Assembly (NCBI GenBank): GCA_037447655.1
Contig: JBBHKE010001963.1
Span: forward strand, 8,758 to 70,757
Source: Zygnema cylindricum
Lineage: Eukaryota > Streptophyta > Zygnematophyceae > Zygnematales > Zygnemataceae
Direction: 5' to 3'
DNA: 62,000 bases
This document shows, in pieces, positions 1 to 10,795 of the stretch. The notes below the pieces were generated by a model. It made no database searches, had not been told where the DNA came from, and saw nothing but the letters and a program-made list of their open reading frames with translations. A program made the position numbers and the translations under genes. Within the stretch, counting starts at the first letter, position 1. Each line of letters begins with the position of its first letter.

Positions 1-60
1 ATATATATTTATATTTATATATATATATTTATATATATATATTTATTTATCTATTTGTTG
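1..60. repeat. AT-rich low-complexity tract
   Basis: Almost pure A/T built of short TATATATTTATA steps. No coding potential is seen. Confidence 0.7.
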
Positions 61-321
61 TATTTTGTCAACTTACATATATAGAACAATTGTTATATTT
101 AAATCGAGACGTTTACCATGTACTAGAACGTAGGATATATTAAAATGCACGATGGTAAACCATCTTAGTCCGGGGGTACAAAAGGGGTGGCATGGCCGAA
201 ACTGAAAAACTACCAGCAGCACAACAAAAACAAAAACAAAACAACAAAAGATTTGATTATCAAATTCGCGTTGGTTAAACCACCAAAGTACAAAACGCGA
301 TTGAAATGGAAAATTGTTTAC

Positions 322-524
322 TACACCTTGAATCGTTATTAGCGTATAGAAATTATTAGTGTAAAGAAAAAATTAGCGTCATTCATTCTAATTTAGTGTT
401 AGGAGACGTGGCAGATTATGGTCCACGCCCTTAAATAGTGTAATTTATTATATTTAAGGTATCAATGTCAAAATTTTGGGGTGCCGATATAGCGTACATA
501 AGGCTAATAACGATTCACGGTGTA
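322..524. mobile_element. 203-bp TA-flanked MITE (Tc1/mariner-like), copy 1
   Basis: The element opens TA-CACCTTGAATCGTTATTAG and closes with the inverted form CTAATAACGATTCACGGTG-TA, giving terminal inverted repeats of about 19 bp flanked by TA. A near-identical copy of exactly the same length lies at 21696-21898 inside an intron. There is no transposase ORF, so it is non-autonomous. The superfamily is inferred from the TA target duplication, which is confirmed at another copy (42903-44287) by an empty-site comparison. Confidence 0.8.
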
Positions 525-1692
525 CCATTAAAGGCCACAGTTGGAAAAACCCAAAAGTAGAACAAAAACCACACTAGCTAAGCAACACTAAAAACAAAAA
601 CAATAAAAACAAGAAAAACAAAAACAAATACCTAAACCAAACTACAAAAGCACAAAAAAACCATGCTATACACAAACCTTAAAGGACAAGTTGGGTTGTT
701 GGCCCAAAACCTACAACAAGTTCACATTAAAGGTCCGAACAATAAATGTCATCAATGTGCACAGGGTGGCGGGGAGGTAAATCTCACAGTCCATGACCAT
801 CGGTCACCACCGTGCTTTGTCACATAAGGGCCGACGCTTAGACCGTTAAAGCGCGATATCCATACGTTGCCAGTAAAAAGAAGACATGAGAGTAAGCGAA
901 AGGCTTCTAGGTCCCCTAACTTTAAAAGGTCGTCCGCCACAATTATGGATGAAGTTGTTGAACGACGAGTCCAAGGTCCCAAATATCTCCACTGAAAACC
1001 GTATGAAGTCATCGACTGAGTCACGGTAAGCGTAATGGCGTTCTTTAGAGGCCGTTGCACCTCGAGCCGCGACATCCGTATGTAATGCTGCACGCCTATA
1101 AACATGGGATCCCGTAGGGTCGGTGAAAACTACACCCCCCAGTGTTCTCTCTGCGCAATGCAGCAACACGAGATCCATGCGAGGGCCGGGTACACCCCTA
1201 GATTGAGAGCGTGAGGAAGGATATGTGACACCTTACATTCCACTGTGTATCTTGTTTTACTACCCACTAAAACGATTGCATCTCAAACTGTATCATGTGC
1301 CGCTGTGCGCTCCCCACTGTGTGAAGAACAGAGCAAATGGATGCCTTGCTAAATAATGGTTTGGCCACAAAGGCAACGAGGCTTGCCCAAGAGAGAAGGA
1401 TGTGGCAAACCGAGACGTAAGCGAAGTGCAAGAGAAAATTGATGAGAAGATAAGTTTATGTCGGCAACAAGATTGTTGGTAGAGCCATTGGCGGGAAAAG
1501 ATGTCTACTTTTAAGAGGCACATGACCCAATGTGATTATTTAAGTTGATTTTCGGACAGTCTCAGTAGATTGCCCAATACGAATGATTATAATGACGGAG
1601 TTTGCATAAAAAATTTGAAAGGTTCGAGATGATAAATCGCGGAACTGATTTTGTAATAGAATCATTTTTTTAATGGGCCTCTACCAAATTAG
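525..1692. other. Gene-free repeat-derived stretch
   Basis: Apart from the LINE fragment at 846-1178, I see only A-rich sequence with CAAAAACAAAAAC runs around 580-640. The segment around 143-190 (GCACGATGGTAAACC) recurs at about 24862-24900, so part of the left end is a dispersed repeat. Confidence 0.5.
846..1178 (-). pseudogene. LINE ORF2 C-terminal fragment (RLE-type), copy 1
   Basis: The minus-strand reading frame encodes the tail of a non-LTR retrotransposon polyprotein. It shares the blocks AALHTDVAARG, SKERHYAYRD, DDFIRFSVEIFG and SSFYWQRMDIAL with the better-preserved copy at 44628-45291 (VAARDAAKAKERDYAHRD, DDFIPMPVEIFG, TSFYRQRLSVAL). The zinc knuckle and most of the endonuclease are missing. 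It is a dead, truncated insertion. The C-terminal position relative to the reverse transcriptase is inferred from family knowledge. Confidence 0.7.
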
Positions 1693-2030
1693 TAGTGTTA
1701 CTTATCACGTTATTTCTTATCCCAGTAAATCCGATAATCGATATTATTGGTTATCGAGCATTGAGGGGGGGCAATATATCGATCCTTGACCAGCTACATG
1801 TTATCCCGAAAGGGAGGAAAGTTTTTTTTTTTAACCACCCAATTACAAAACAGTACGGGTGTAGAGTTTGTGTCGTGCAGTTATCGCGCTAATATTATAT
1901 TGGGCGAATATAACGAGAAATCTTTGCGACAGTTAGATTACAAATAAGCCGAGACAATATATAGATGGTCAGTAGGTAAAAGAACGTACATATCGATTAT
2001 TGGTAAGTGGCTGCCGATACACAACACTAC
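1693..2030. mobile_element. Degenerate hAT-like element
   Basis: The right end reads CCGATACACAACACTA, the same terminus as the well-defined hAT copies at 42924-43745 and 56048-56476. The interior holds the family's typical ATCGATA/TTATCG-rich stretches. The left end (TAGTGTTACTTATC) is only a partial match and I could not match an 8-bp target duplication. Confidence 0.45.
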
Positions 2031-2844
2031 GAATCACCCTACAATTGGATGATTGAAGGAGCCTAAAATGATTGCCAGTAGGTAGGTCTAATAATGTAGA
2101 TCTTTCTTGGGTATTGCCTATACCGGAAATGACAAAAACTAACCTGTCTCCAACATGACGCATTTCACACCAATATCAACCAAAAATAAGGTTTCTTTTT
2201 ATAAACAACAACTTTTTCAATGTAAAAATCTTAGATTACAGTTAATATCATTTTTCACATGTATAACTCCGATTCCTCAAGTTACACCATGCATCGATAT
2301 TAGTGTTAATGTTTCTTTCGTTACATTAAACATCTTTTCTCTGTACACACATGTCCGATTGTGGATCTGGCGGTTGCGATTGAAAGATAAGATTCTCAGC
2401 TTCCGATTGGTGGTCTCAAATTGAAAACCGGACAACTGTGTATATAGGAAAGATGTTATAAGTGGTGAAAAGATTATTAACACTAATAGCGATACAAAAT
2501 GTAGTTTCACGAGATAGACATAAGTGTCAAAACATGTAGTGTATTGAACATGGCAAAAAGAACTGAACACGGCAAAAAGAACTGAACACGACAAAAAGTA
2601 CTAACTATACTAAATTTAATAAGTTAGCGTCATTAAAGCACATCAGAACATTCCACGCCCCCATGTGAAGAAATTTGTATCAAAATCACATTTTTGGTAT
2701 AACATTCTACGGTAAAAAAATACCTTTTTGGAATACATTGTGAATACATTTAGTCCAAGAAAAATTGACACAGTTAGAAAAGAAAATCATTTGTGTTTCT
2801 CCAATTAGCTTATGTTTTTGGAAACTAAAATAAGTTTGACATGT

Positions 2845-2905
2845 GAGAAGAGAAGAGAATAGAAGAGAAGAGAAGAGAAGAGAAGAGAAGAGAAGAGAAG
2901 AGAAG
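2845..2905. repeat. (AGAAG)n microsatellite
   Basis: A run of AGAAG pentamers with one AGAAT interruption. The small ORF crossing it is an artefact of the repeat. Confidence 0.9.
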
Positions 2906-3207
2906 GATTGGGTATACATGTATCGTTAATATCCAACCTACACATATGGTTGACAAATCATATATAACATACTAAATTTACTAAAACCCTTTACCCATCT
3001 TAGATAATTTCACAAGATAAGGATTGTTTATGTTCTAAAAGAGTTTCCCTAGGATAACCTTATCAGGTTTTCCTTCAAAATTGCTAATAGAGTTTCACAT
3101 ATACAAAAACCACAGGTCATTGGGTGATACTCCATTAGCACATCGGGATCCTAAAAAAAAAATGGACATGTCCTCCGTATTCACAACACCTCGACATCAA
3201 CTACTTT

Positions 3208-3353
3208 ACATCTTACCACTCATCTGGGTCTCTTTCTCTTTCTCCTCATTTTCCTCTATGTTGTTCCGCTTCCTCAATATACATCTTACCACTCATCTGG
3301 GTCTCTTTCTCTTTCTCCTCATTTTCCTCTATGTTGTTCCGCTTCCTCAATAT
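3208..3353. repeat. 73-bp direct tandem duplication
   Basis: Two adjacent, almost identical 73-bp units, each beginning near CATCTTACCACTCATCTGG and ending near TTCCTCAATAT. They are pyrimidine-rich. No gene is recognised here. Confidence 0.85.
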
Positions 3354-3454
3354 TTGATTTGAATACTTTTCTACGGTCTGTTTGAGAATTGAACAGACTT
3401 GCACAGTCGCGCTGTTCATTCCGTTCAATACTTGGCAATCTTTCCGTCTTTTCC

Positions 3455-3560
3455 CCTCTCCCTCCCTCCCTCCACTCCCTCCACTCCCTCCCTCCCTCCC
3501 TCCCTCCTTGCCCTCCTTCCCTACCTCCTTTTTTTCCTACGTACCTTTCATTCCTCCCTC
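3455..3560. repeat. CCCT-rich polypyrimidine tract
   Basis: Repeated CTCCCTCC units. Long ORFs on both strands here are caused by the low complexity and are not supported as genes. Confidence 0.8.
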
Positions 3561-4317
3561 CATTTATACTCAACTTTCCGAGTATTCTCTTCACTTTTCT
3601 GGGGAAAAAACTTCTCGATTGTTTCTTTGAGAAGCAAAAAGCTTGCGAGGCATCGCGCCAAAGTCCCCACCCACTGAGTTTAAATAAAATAACACTACGG
3701 GGTCGAAGAAACAATCCCTTGAAAACATGAAAAAAACTACCATTGTTTTCTCAATAACAATCCCCAAAAAAGACAAAAAACAACGACGAAAAGAAAAAGT
3801 ACAACCAAACAAAACTATGTTTGAACATATAACATTTGAAAAAAATTGGCTCAAACACGGGCAGAATATGACTTTGAATGATAAAATTTGTATAAAATTA
3901 TTGAATATTATATTGAAAATGAAGATAATTTTTTTTTTACAATTATTGAATATGAAAACAAAGTTTCTACACAAATAATGATTATGAAGATAAAAAATTC
4001 AAACCATGAATATGAAGATAAAGTTTCTATACAATTATTAAATATGGCTGCATAGGACACCGATTCCTCCCTCGAAACACATGGCAAGACAAAATAAAAT
4101 TTGCAACTACTAATACTTTTCAAAGACAATATAAACATCCACACTGTTTTTCCACAAACTATGGCTAGTACCCTTCTACATGTAACGGCAACCCCCACTA
4201 CGGGGGATAAGATGTGTGTTCTTCTCACCCTTCCCACCTCCAACCATCGAAAAATATGTAAACATTACCATGTAGTAACTCTGTTACACCCTTATTACAT
4301 GGTTTTTTCGAGTGTAG

Positions 4318-4881
4318 TACACCGCCAATCGCTATCAACGTAATGAACGCTAATTCCGTCCAGCTTTTTTTTATTTTATTTTCAAATAGTATAACTTATT
4401 CTGTTTTTTCTTTTACGCCATTTAGGGTTAATTTCCAAATACCGTACAAAACGAAAGTACGTTATCTTCTTAATAGTGTGGTGTACGGTCAATGTCAAAC
4501 CGTACAAAATTATACCTTTCTAAGTTAAAAAGTACAATTCATTATGTTTAATAACCGCGGATGCATGTGAATGTGCGTTCTAAAAAAGGGAAAAATCCAG
4601 GTCGTAAAAAACCCCGTTCGCACATATTCGTCCGACAACCGCGTTTCGACAGTGTGAATGAATGATTTATGTACAATTTGTCAGATTTTGTACATGTACC
4701 TATACTAGTGTAAGCATGTTTGCGACCGACATTTTTTTTTTTTCAAATACCGATATTACCAATAGTAAACAATTAGAATGTATGTTTTTTTGAAAATTTT
4801 CAAATTCCTAATTAGCGTAAATCACTATAATTATTCCTATACGCTAAAGAAACCTGTACGCTAATAGCGATTGGCGGTGTA
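4318..4881. mobile_element. 564-bp TA-flanked MITE (Tc1/mariner-like)
   Basis: Terminal inverted repeats CACCGCCAATCGCTAT and ATAGCGATTGGCGGTG, each flanked by TA. The ends are related to the 203-bp family but carry a different internal region. No transposase is encoded. Confidence 0.75.
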
Positions 4882-5365
4882 CACGTACAGTACGGAAAAA
4901 TCACAAACAATATTTCTGTTTTAATTGTTTTCGCACATTTGAACTATGTCTTCAACCCTCCAACACCACCTCTCCCACTACTCCTATATTTTTATTTCAA
5001 AAAGCAATTAGTTCAACTCTATTTTGCGTCCCCTAGCCTTGTAAAAGGTGGTCTTAAGCAACCTAAGGAAGACACTCTTGTAAAGTATAAATACACATAA
5101 TGTACATTTGTAATAAAGTTTCTAACTTTTTTGTCGAACTAAAACCCCTAAAAATAAACATTAACAACTTATAAACGCCCGCTTAACAAAACAACAGTTT
5201 TCAAAAAAGAAAACCTAGCAATGAGACTTAAACTAAGTAGAAATTAGAAACGCTCATAAAGTGACAATTAGAGTGGATGCAAAGATCTTCGCAAAACGAA
5301 TTTATTCATCCACAAGAATTTGAAGTCCGACAAAAAAAACACGTAACAATTTAGCCATTGTAATA

Positions 5366-5476
5366 CATACATATACGAATATATATACATATATAATATA
5401 TATACATACATAACATATATTTATATGTATATATATGTATGTATATATATGTATGTGTATATATATATATATATAT

Positions 5477-5508
<32 letters not shown>

Positions 5509-5510
5509 CG

Positions 5511-5544
<34 letters not shown>

Positions 5545-5580
5545 TTTATAAATGTGTATGTTATATATATATATATATAA
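5366..5580. repeat. (TATG/TA)n microsatellite
   Basis: About 200 bp of alternating ATATAT and GTATGTA steps. The isoleucine/tyrosine-rich ORF read from it is an artefact. Confidence 0.9.
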
Positions 5581-6787
5581 AATATTAAGTGATGCGAATG
5601 GTGTCATTGCGATAAATAATGGGCCAAAAGCAAATCACAATTTCTATAAGTTGATGGCTGTCAAGCTCGGACGCTTCACAGGCACCCTTTCATTTCTTCC
5701 AAGGATTTCCGAGCCCGTTTTTCCCTGTACAATCATCAAAGTACGGAAAAAAGAGTGCAACCAGCCGGAAAGAATCTTTCTATTTACCCAACTGAACAAA
5801 ATACACCTTACTTCAGGCCTAACGGAGGCTGGACAACAAAGTTATTCCGCCTCAAAGATGGCCAGTCTGTTACATGTGACTCGTTTCCACCTACTCTGGT
5901 GGGGGATACATTGTGGAAATCCGTGTAACTTTTGGGATAGTCTTTTAGATTTTGTTGTAAGCTGTCCGTAGGAGGTCAATTCAAATCCACCAGACGTGCA
6001 AAGCATTTATTACTCAGAGTCAAAGGTTAGGCATGCAACTCTGAGACCTCCATAGGACCTCAAAGTAGGCAGCTCACACGAAGCCTCTAGGATAATCCTA
6101 AGCCCTTTGTGTTTCAGCATGAATAACTGCCACCCTGGCAGACAAAAATTCTGACCACCTTCACCCCTGTAAAGGCAAGACTCTCCTGAGTCTATAGCAA
6201 AAAGAATCTCTGAAAATGCTCCCTTGAGCAGTAAGTTACGAAGGGTCAAAGTTGACATTTTGTACAGGAGCTCTCTGAGAGAGTGGGTCTAATCCATCAA
6301 ATTTTTCTAAGTCCTATCTCTCTCTAAAACTCTATCTACTGAAGTATGGCACCAATTATAATAGTGTATCGTACATAAAGGTTCATGTGCCGATATACTT
6401 TGTGTACGTCCATTGTACGACATGGCCAACAAGTCGACACATGTCATTTTTGGATTCGTTCCTGGAATTCCTGGAGATGCCGTAATCCAATGTGATTCTG
6501 CCACGCGGCGATTGATGTGACGTTGACCGTAAACCGCCGAAAACTCATTCCGCGATCTTGGCATGCTTCGTGGCCGTCCGATGAAGCCGGATTACAATCG
6601 TGGCCGTCATAAATACTTGCGCACTATTTGTTTCGATTTCGAAACAAAATGTCGGTTTCCGTTTCGGATGTTCCGTCGCCGTATATTACAAACTGTATCT
6701 ATGTCTAAATATCCCGTTGAATGAAAATAGCTACGTGTTAACGTTTAAAAAACTATCAAACCCCATATCATACATCCCTCGTTTATA
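5581..6787. other. Gene-free stretch
   Basis: There is one open frame of 139 codons at 5552-5971 (+), but no recognisable domain. A segment at about 5860-5910 resembles 4160-4210 (GGCCAGTCTGTTACATGTGA versus GGCTAGTACCCTTCTACATG), which suggests repeat DNA rather than a gene. Confidence 0.4.
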
Positions 6788-7064
6788 CTAGTTGGCTAAG
6801 GCTACCGGCTGCCGTTTACTTTGGCGGATGGCATGTACCAGGTTCAAATCATGGGCCCGCGAAGAATATTTTGGTAAAATCTACCACCCTAATATCTGTC
6901 TCCGTCGGGATAGCATAGGCGGCCACGGCTCTATCTCCCTCTCCAACTTTCAGTGACTGCGACAAGTGTGGGAGCTGGAGAGAGGAGTTAGAGGCAGACT
7001 GCCTCTGCTTCTTTTCTGCATTTTACAGAACCTAGAAAATACTAAAATAGCCTTTAATTTCTAC
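6788..7064 (+). mobile_element. tRNA-derived SINE, copy 1
   Basis: The head looks like a degenerate tRNA: an A-box-like TGGCTAAGGCT is followed about 45 bp later by a B-box-like GGTTCAAATCA. The body then contains TTTTGGTAAAATC and a CTCTATCTCCCTCTCC stretch, and the 3' end is CCTTTAATTTCTAC. A second element 435 bp downstream has the same order of parts and the same 3' end. Assignment as a Pol III SINE is by structure only; no parent tRNA is identified. Confidence 0.65.
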
Positions 7065-7222
7065 GGCTGCTACGACGGCCGTCCGATCAATTTAATTTAC
7101 ACGGTGCGGATTCGCATTCGTGGATGAATTGTTTCATATGCGCCTCTTCGTCAATTTGGTATGATTTTAGCCAACGTGTCAAAAGTTAAGTACAAATTAA
7201 ACCAGATGAGTGTATCGTTTCG

Positions 7223-7475
7223 TTGACGACTTAATGGTTAAGGCGTCCGGCTATACGTAGCCCGTAGGTCTCAGTTTCACACCGTTATAGGGCAACATTT
7301 TGATAAAATACCCTCTGCTTCAGTCTGCCACTTCTGAATAAGGCAGCAGCCATGGCGTGTCTTTGATTCTCTCTCTCTCTCACTCTCTAGAGTCTAACTA
7401 AAATAGAGAAGTGAACTATTGATTACCTCTTTTCAAGAAAACCTATAAAATATTAAAAGAACCTTTAATTTCTAC
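7223..7475 (+). mobile_element. tRNA-derived SINE, copy 2
   Basis: The A box TGGTTAAGGCG matches the Pol III consensus fully. A degenerate B box (AGTTTCACACC) lies about 45 bp further on. The body (TTTTGATAAAATAC, then a CTCTCTCTCTCTC tract) and the 3' end ACCTTTAATTTCTAC parallel SINE copy 1. It stands immediately upstream of a LINE fragment in the same orientation. Confidence 0.65.
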
Positions 7476-7556
7476 AACGTGAGGTTCCTAATATACTTCC
7501 ACCTCGACCCTAATCTGAAGGTTGTCGGAGCCCTCGAGTTGAAATAGTTTTTCTTC

Positions 7557-8021
7557 GTGGTGATGGGAGGACGCTTGGCGATATGGTCCTCACGGATCCG
7601 ACTGGGACACACATCATCTCGCGCGGCTTTGCATGCTGGTATGGCTGCTCGGTACGCAGCGGCTACAAAGGAAAGAGACTACGCTCACCAGAACATGTCG
7701 GACCAATTTGTCCCATTAACAGTGGAGATTTTTGAATCTTTGGACAAGTTCTTCGATGACTTCCTTCGCCTGTGTGCGGGAAAAATATTTGAATCCGAAA
7801 GTTTAGGAAGTCCTCTACCGAGTCTTTTAGTTGCGTTCTATCGTCACCGTGTCTCTATTGCACTTTAGCCGCCGCAAGCTGCGACTCTCTTTCGCCGTAG
7901 CACACTAGCCGATGCGACTCTCCTTCGCCGTAGCACACTAGCCGATGACAGGAGGGGTCTTCTTGACCTTCCACCAAGGGACCCTGTTCACATCCATGAT
8001 CTCGGTGGTTGTGAACCTTAA
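7557..8021 (+). pseudogene. LINE ORF2 C-terminal fragment (RLE-type), copy 2
   Basis: The frame encodes AALHAGMAARYAAATKERDY, DQFVPLTVEIFESLDKFFDD and AFYRHRVSIAL, matching the other two LINE tails in this window. An in-frame TAG at 7866-7868 falls where the 44.6-kb copy has glutamine (SVALQR), so a CAG-to-TAG nonsense change is likely. Beyond it the same frame continues for 50 codons to a terminal TAA at 8019-8021, so this copy retains the true C-terminus of the element. A 33-bp tandem duplication (TTCGCCGTAGCACACTAGCC units) lies inside this tail at about 7879-7944. Confidence 0.75.
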
Positions 8022-9059
8022 CTTGTTTATGGGTAGACTAGTCTAGGTTTTTTCATTTTGTAGGTGATCTAACTCTGGTATTGTTTTGTTGTGGTTCTTT
8101 GCTCTTTCTTTGCTCTTTGTAGTATTGTTCTGTTTCGTTTCAGTTTTTAGTCGTAGCTTATTTTCTTGTGATTCTTGTAGTCTCCAAAGGCTTTTTTTCA
8201 GTTTTACCCCTTTTGTACACAGATGCTTTTACCATCGCAATTTTTGCAATAAAGACTTTACTTTTTGTGCGATCAACCTTCCACACGAAGCTGGAGTAGA
8301 GCCTCGTACACAAAGATTACATATGTTGACCAGTTACCGGTTCCTTGCAGTTTTTAACTACTTACAATTTCTCACTTGCACGCAACAATTTTTGTGATAA
8401 ACACAAAGGATTCAAAGAATTTCAAAAAGAAGTTAGGTGCAAACCGTGTTCGTCCGCACCCTCTGAATGCTTCGCGCTCTCCGGATTTCCTATGCCCTGC
8501 TGCACCCGTCTCCGCAGGAGCTCCTCCTCGCGCCGCGGGCCTGCGAGGCACATCCGCGCGGACTTCTTAAGGGGGAACCGCGCAAACGGCAGAGCGGGGC
8601 AAAACACGAAGCCAACGTCGATACCGCCGCACAGATGGACCCGCTGTTCTAACTCACATGCAAGCGAGAAAAAAAATGCGCACTTCACTTCGGGTACATG
8701 TTAAAAGTTGATATCCAAAAGAATATTTGTTGGTATTAGACGAAGCCAAATAGCAACTCACTTTACCAAAGATTCAACTCTATTCGCCATCCACACTGGA
8801 TGTTTAAGTGGATATAACATTATTCTCCCTTTTGTCTAATTTTTTGTTGGATAGACAAGAAAATCTTTTTTGTTTTTGCAATGGTAATATGCTTGTGGTT
8901 TCATTTTTTGGTTTCCAAGTTTTTTGCTAGCTGTCATTGAGATAATGGACTGAAACGGGTAAGGGTGATTACACTCAAGACTTTCCTATCGTCTTGAGGA
9001 TAAATTGTACATTTCACACAATTTTTGAGTAACATTATGTACAGTCCACCCTGATACTC
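8022..9059. other. Gene-free stretch with a GC-rich patch
   Basis: At about 8440-8660 base composition jumps to GC-rich (GCGCCGCGGGCCTGCGAGG) inside AT-rich flanks, with open frames on both strands. No domain is recognised. It could be a remnant of a captured gene or of a GC-rich repeat. Confidence 0.35.
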
Positions 9060-9846
9060 CTACACAAATTCACGCTGAACATCATCAGGGGGAATTCTTT
9101 CAATGTAATTATCCCATGGGCTGGGTAAACTCGTTGACTTTCTGCCCCCCCATACCCAGGCTTCAGTGTCGTCTTTGCCATCCTTCTTTGGTTCCCATGT
9201 GCTCGGATGGTTTGTCATCACACTTTCTTTCTCATGCCGCCCTGCGTTCCCACCCATGCACCCCGATTGTCGGCCTGCGGCTCAGCCGCGCAGGCATGCG
9301 GCCGCGAAAGTCAAAGCAGTTCAAAATCAGTCACGCCATGTGTTGAATAACACGAATGGAAACCCCACGGTGTACTATTAGATAAATCACATTGGATAGC
9401 TTAATTCAAGGAGGACGCTTAGCGAGACCCTTTCTACATAACTTGAGAAAAGGAAGAATGCTTGTCCTGCGAAGGGCAAAATGAATAAGATCAAACCACG
9501 GTGTGACTTTGGAATTATACCTTTATTTTGTTGGGATGACATTTTTGTTACAAGAATGGAAGACTTAATTTTCAAATCCTCATTTTTTTTTCTAGAATAC
9601 TACAGTGAACTAGCCTCGTCTATCTAAACATCGACTTCTCCTAAATGTCTAGAGATGAAAAGGATCTGCTAGAGACTTCGTAATTTTCTGCTCAAGTTCC
9701 GCCTCTCCAATCCATTCCATACTCATAGCGTGGAGGTTGTTTTGCTCTTTCGCATGTTTTGCTCCAATCGCCGCTTCACGATTTTTCCATCGCTCCGCCC
9801 GAGCCTTCCAATCCCCTCCCTGCGTTAGGACAGTCTCCAGTTGCAT
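9060..9846 (-). CDS. Possible small two-exon gene, unknown function
   Basis: Two minus-strand open blocks have protein-like, charged composition: 9846-9649 starting MQLETVLTQGGDWKARAERW, and 9257-9060 ending SPWDNYIERIPPDDVQREFV then a stop. A spacer of roughly 390 bp separates them and could be an intron. I could not fix a convincing donor (GTATGG inside the first block and a weak GTCTCT are the options), and I recognise no family. It may equally be a non-coding remnant. Confidence 0.2.
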
Positions 9847-10633
9847 TCAGCTTTAAGGGTTTTTTAGGAAACTTTTAGGGGTTTTTCGCAGTTATCAAAC
9901 AATGCAACGAGTTTTTTTAAATTGTCGAACACTGCATGTTCTTTGGGGTTTATAAGAGATGTGAAAGAAACAAAGGAGATGTGAAAGATACGAAGGAACC
10001 TAGACTACAAAAAAAAATCACTCGCTAGGATACAGCTGATACTCCAATGCTTAAACAACTTGCTTCGACAAGGTTCGGTATACTTCATCTAAATAATGTA
10101 AGCTAAAATACATCGCTTTCAGAGTTTAAGGAAATATTAGTGTTTAGCGTAGTGTTGTGTATTGGATAAAAAAAGAAAATGTTATAGACCCAACAAAAAA
10201 GTGTTTAACAAACTGTTTAGAAAAACACATGAACAAACCGCAAGTGTATATGATGCTACTGGTAGGAGTTCGCTCTGAAGGACAAACAAAGTTCTAAACG
10301 ACAATTAATTCACACACATCGGTGTGCTGTCATTTAGCTTAAGGTGAAAGGAACATGCACCCACATCAGTTAAAAGACACTTACAAGAAAACAAACATTG
10401 TAGCAGTCCCTGGCAATATACACTGGAATGTATTCTCATCGGCTTCATAAGATCTTATCAAGGACAAGCTCAACTTCCTTTTCTGGACCAACCTCCATCG
10501 TGCGTCCTCTTTACAACACAAGCCTTCCCTACCACATTCAGATCCACACTGAATACTGTCTCATGAAAATGTTGGTTCACAAATGTTGCTCGACAAAAGC
10601 AACTCACGTGCACTTAGGCAAAATGAAAAGGGG
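9847..10633. other. Gene-free stretch downstream of CSN3
   Basis: AT-rich sequence with no recognised coding block or repeat. It lies 3' of the minus-strand CSN3 gene. Confidence 0.4.
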
Positions 10634-10740
10634 CCAAGAGCTAGAGGTAGCTATGAAGTTTCGAGCGTATTTTGTTTTTTTGAAGAAATCAAATTGTGTC
10701 AAAACACTTTCTGATAGCCAATACTAAAGTCTTCAGGATC
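10634..10740 (-). repeat. Tandem copy of the CSN3 terminal exon end and 3' UTR
   Basis: This segment repeats 10744-10848 with a shift of about 110 bp. Read on the minus strand it still encodes DPEDF....QKVF, the end of CSN3, but lacks one base and stops early. It lies 3' of the real stop, so in the normal transcript it would be 3' UTR. Confidence 0.8.
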
Positions 10741-10795
10741 TTAACAAGAGCTTGCGACAGCTATGAACTTTCAAAGGTATATTTTTTGTAAGAAA

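Noticed and set aside
3319-3730. Overlapping ORFs of 82-131 codons on both strands
   Set aside because: They are read from CCCT/GGGA low-complexity sequence and simple repeats.
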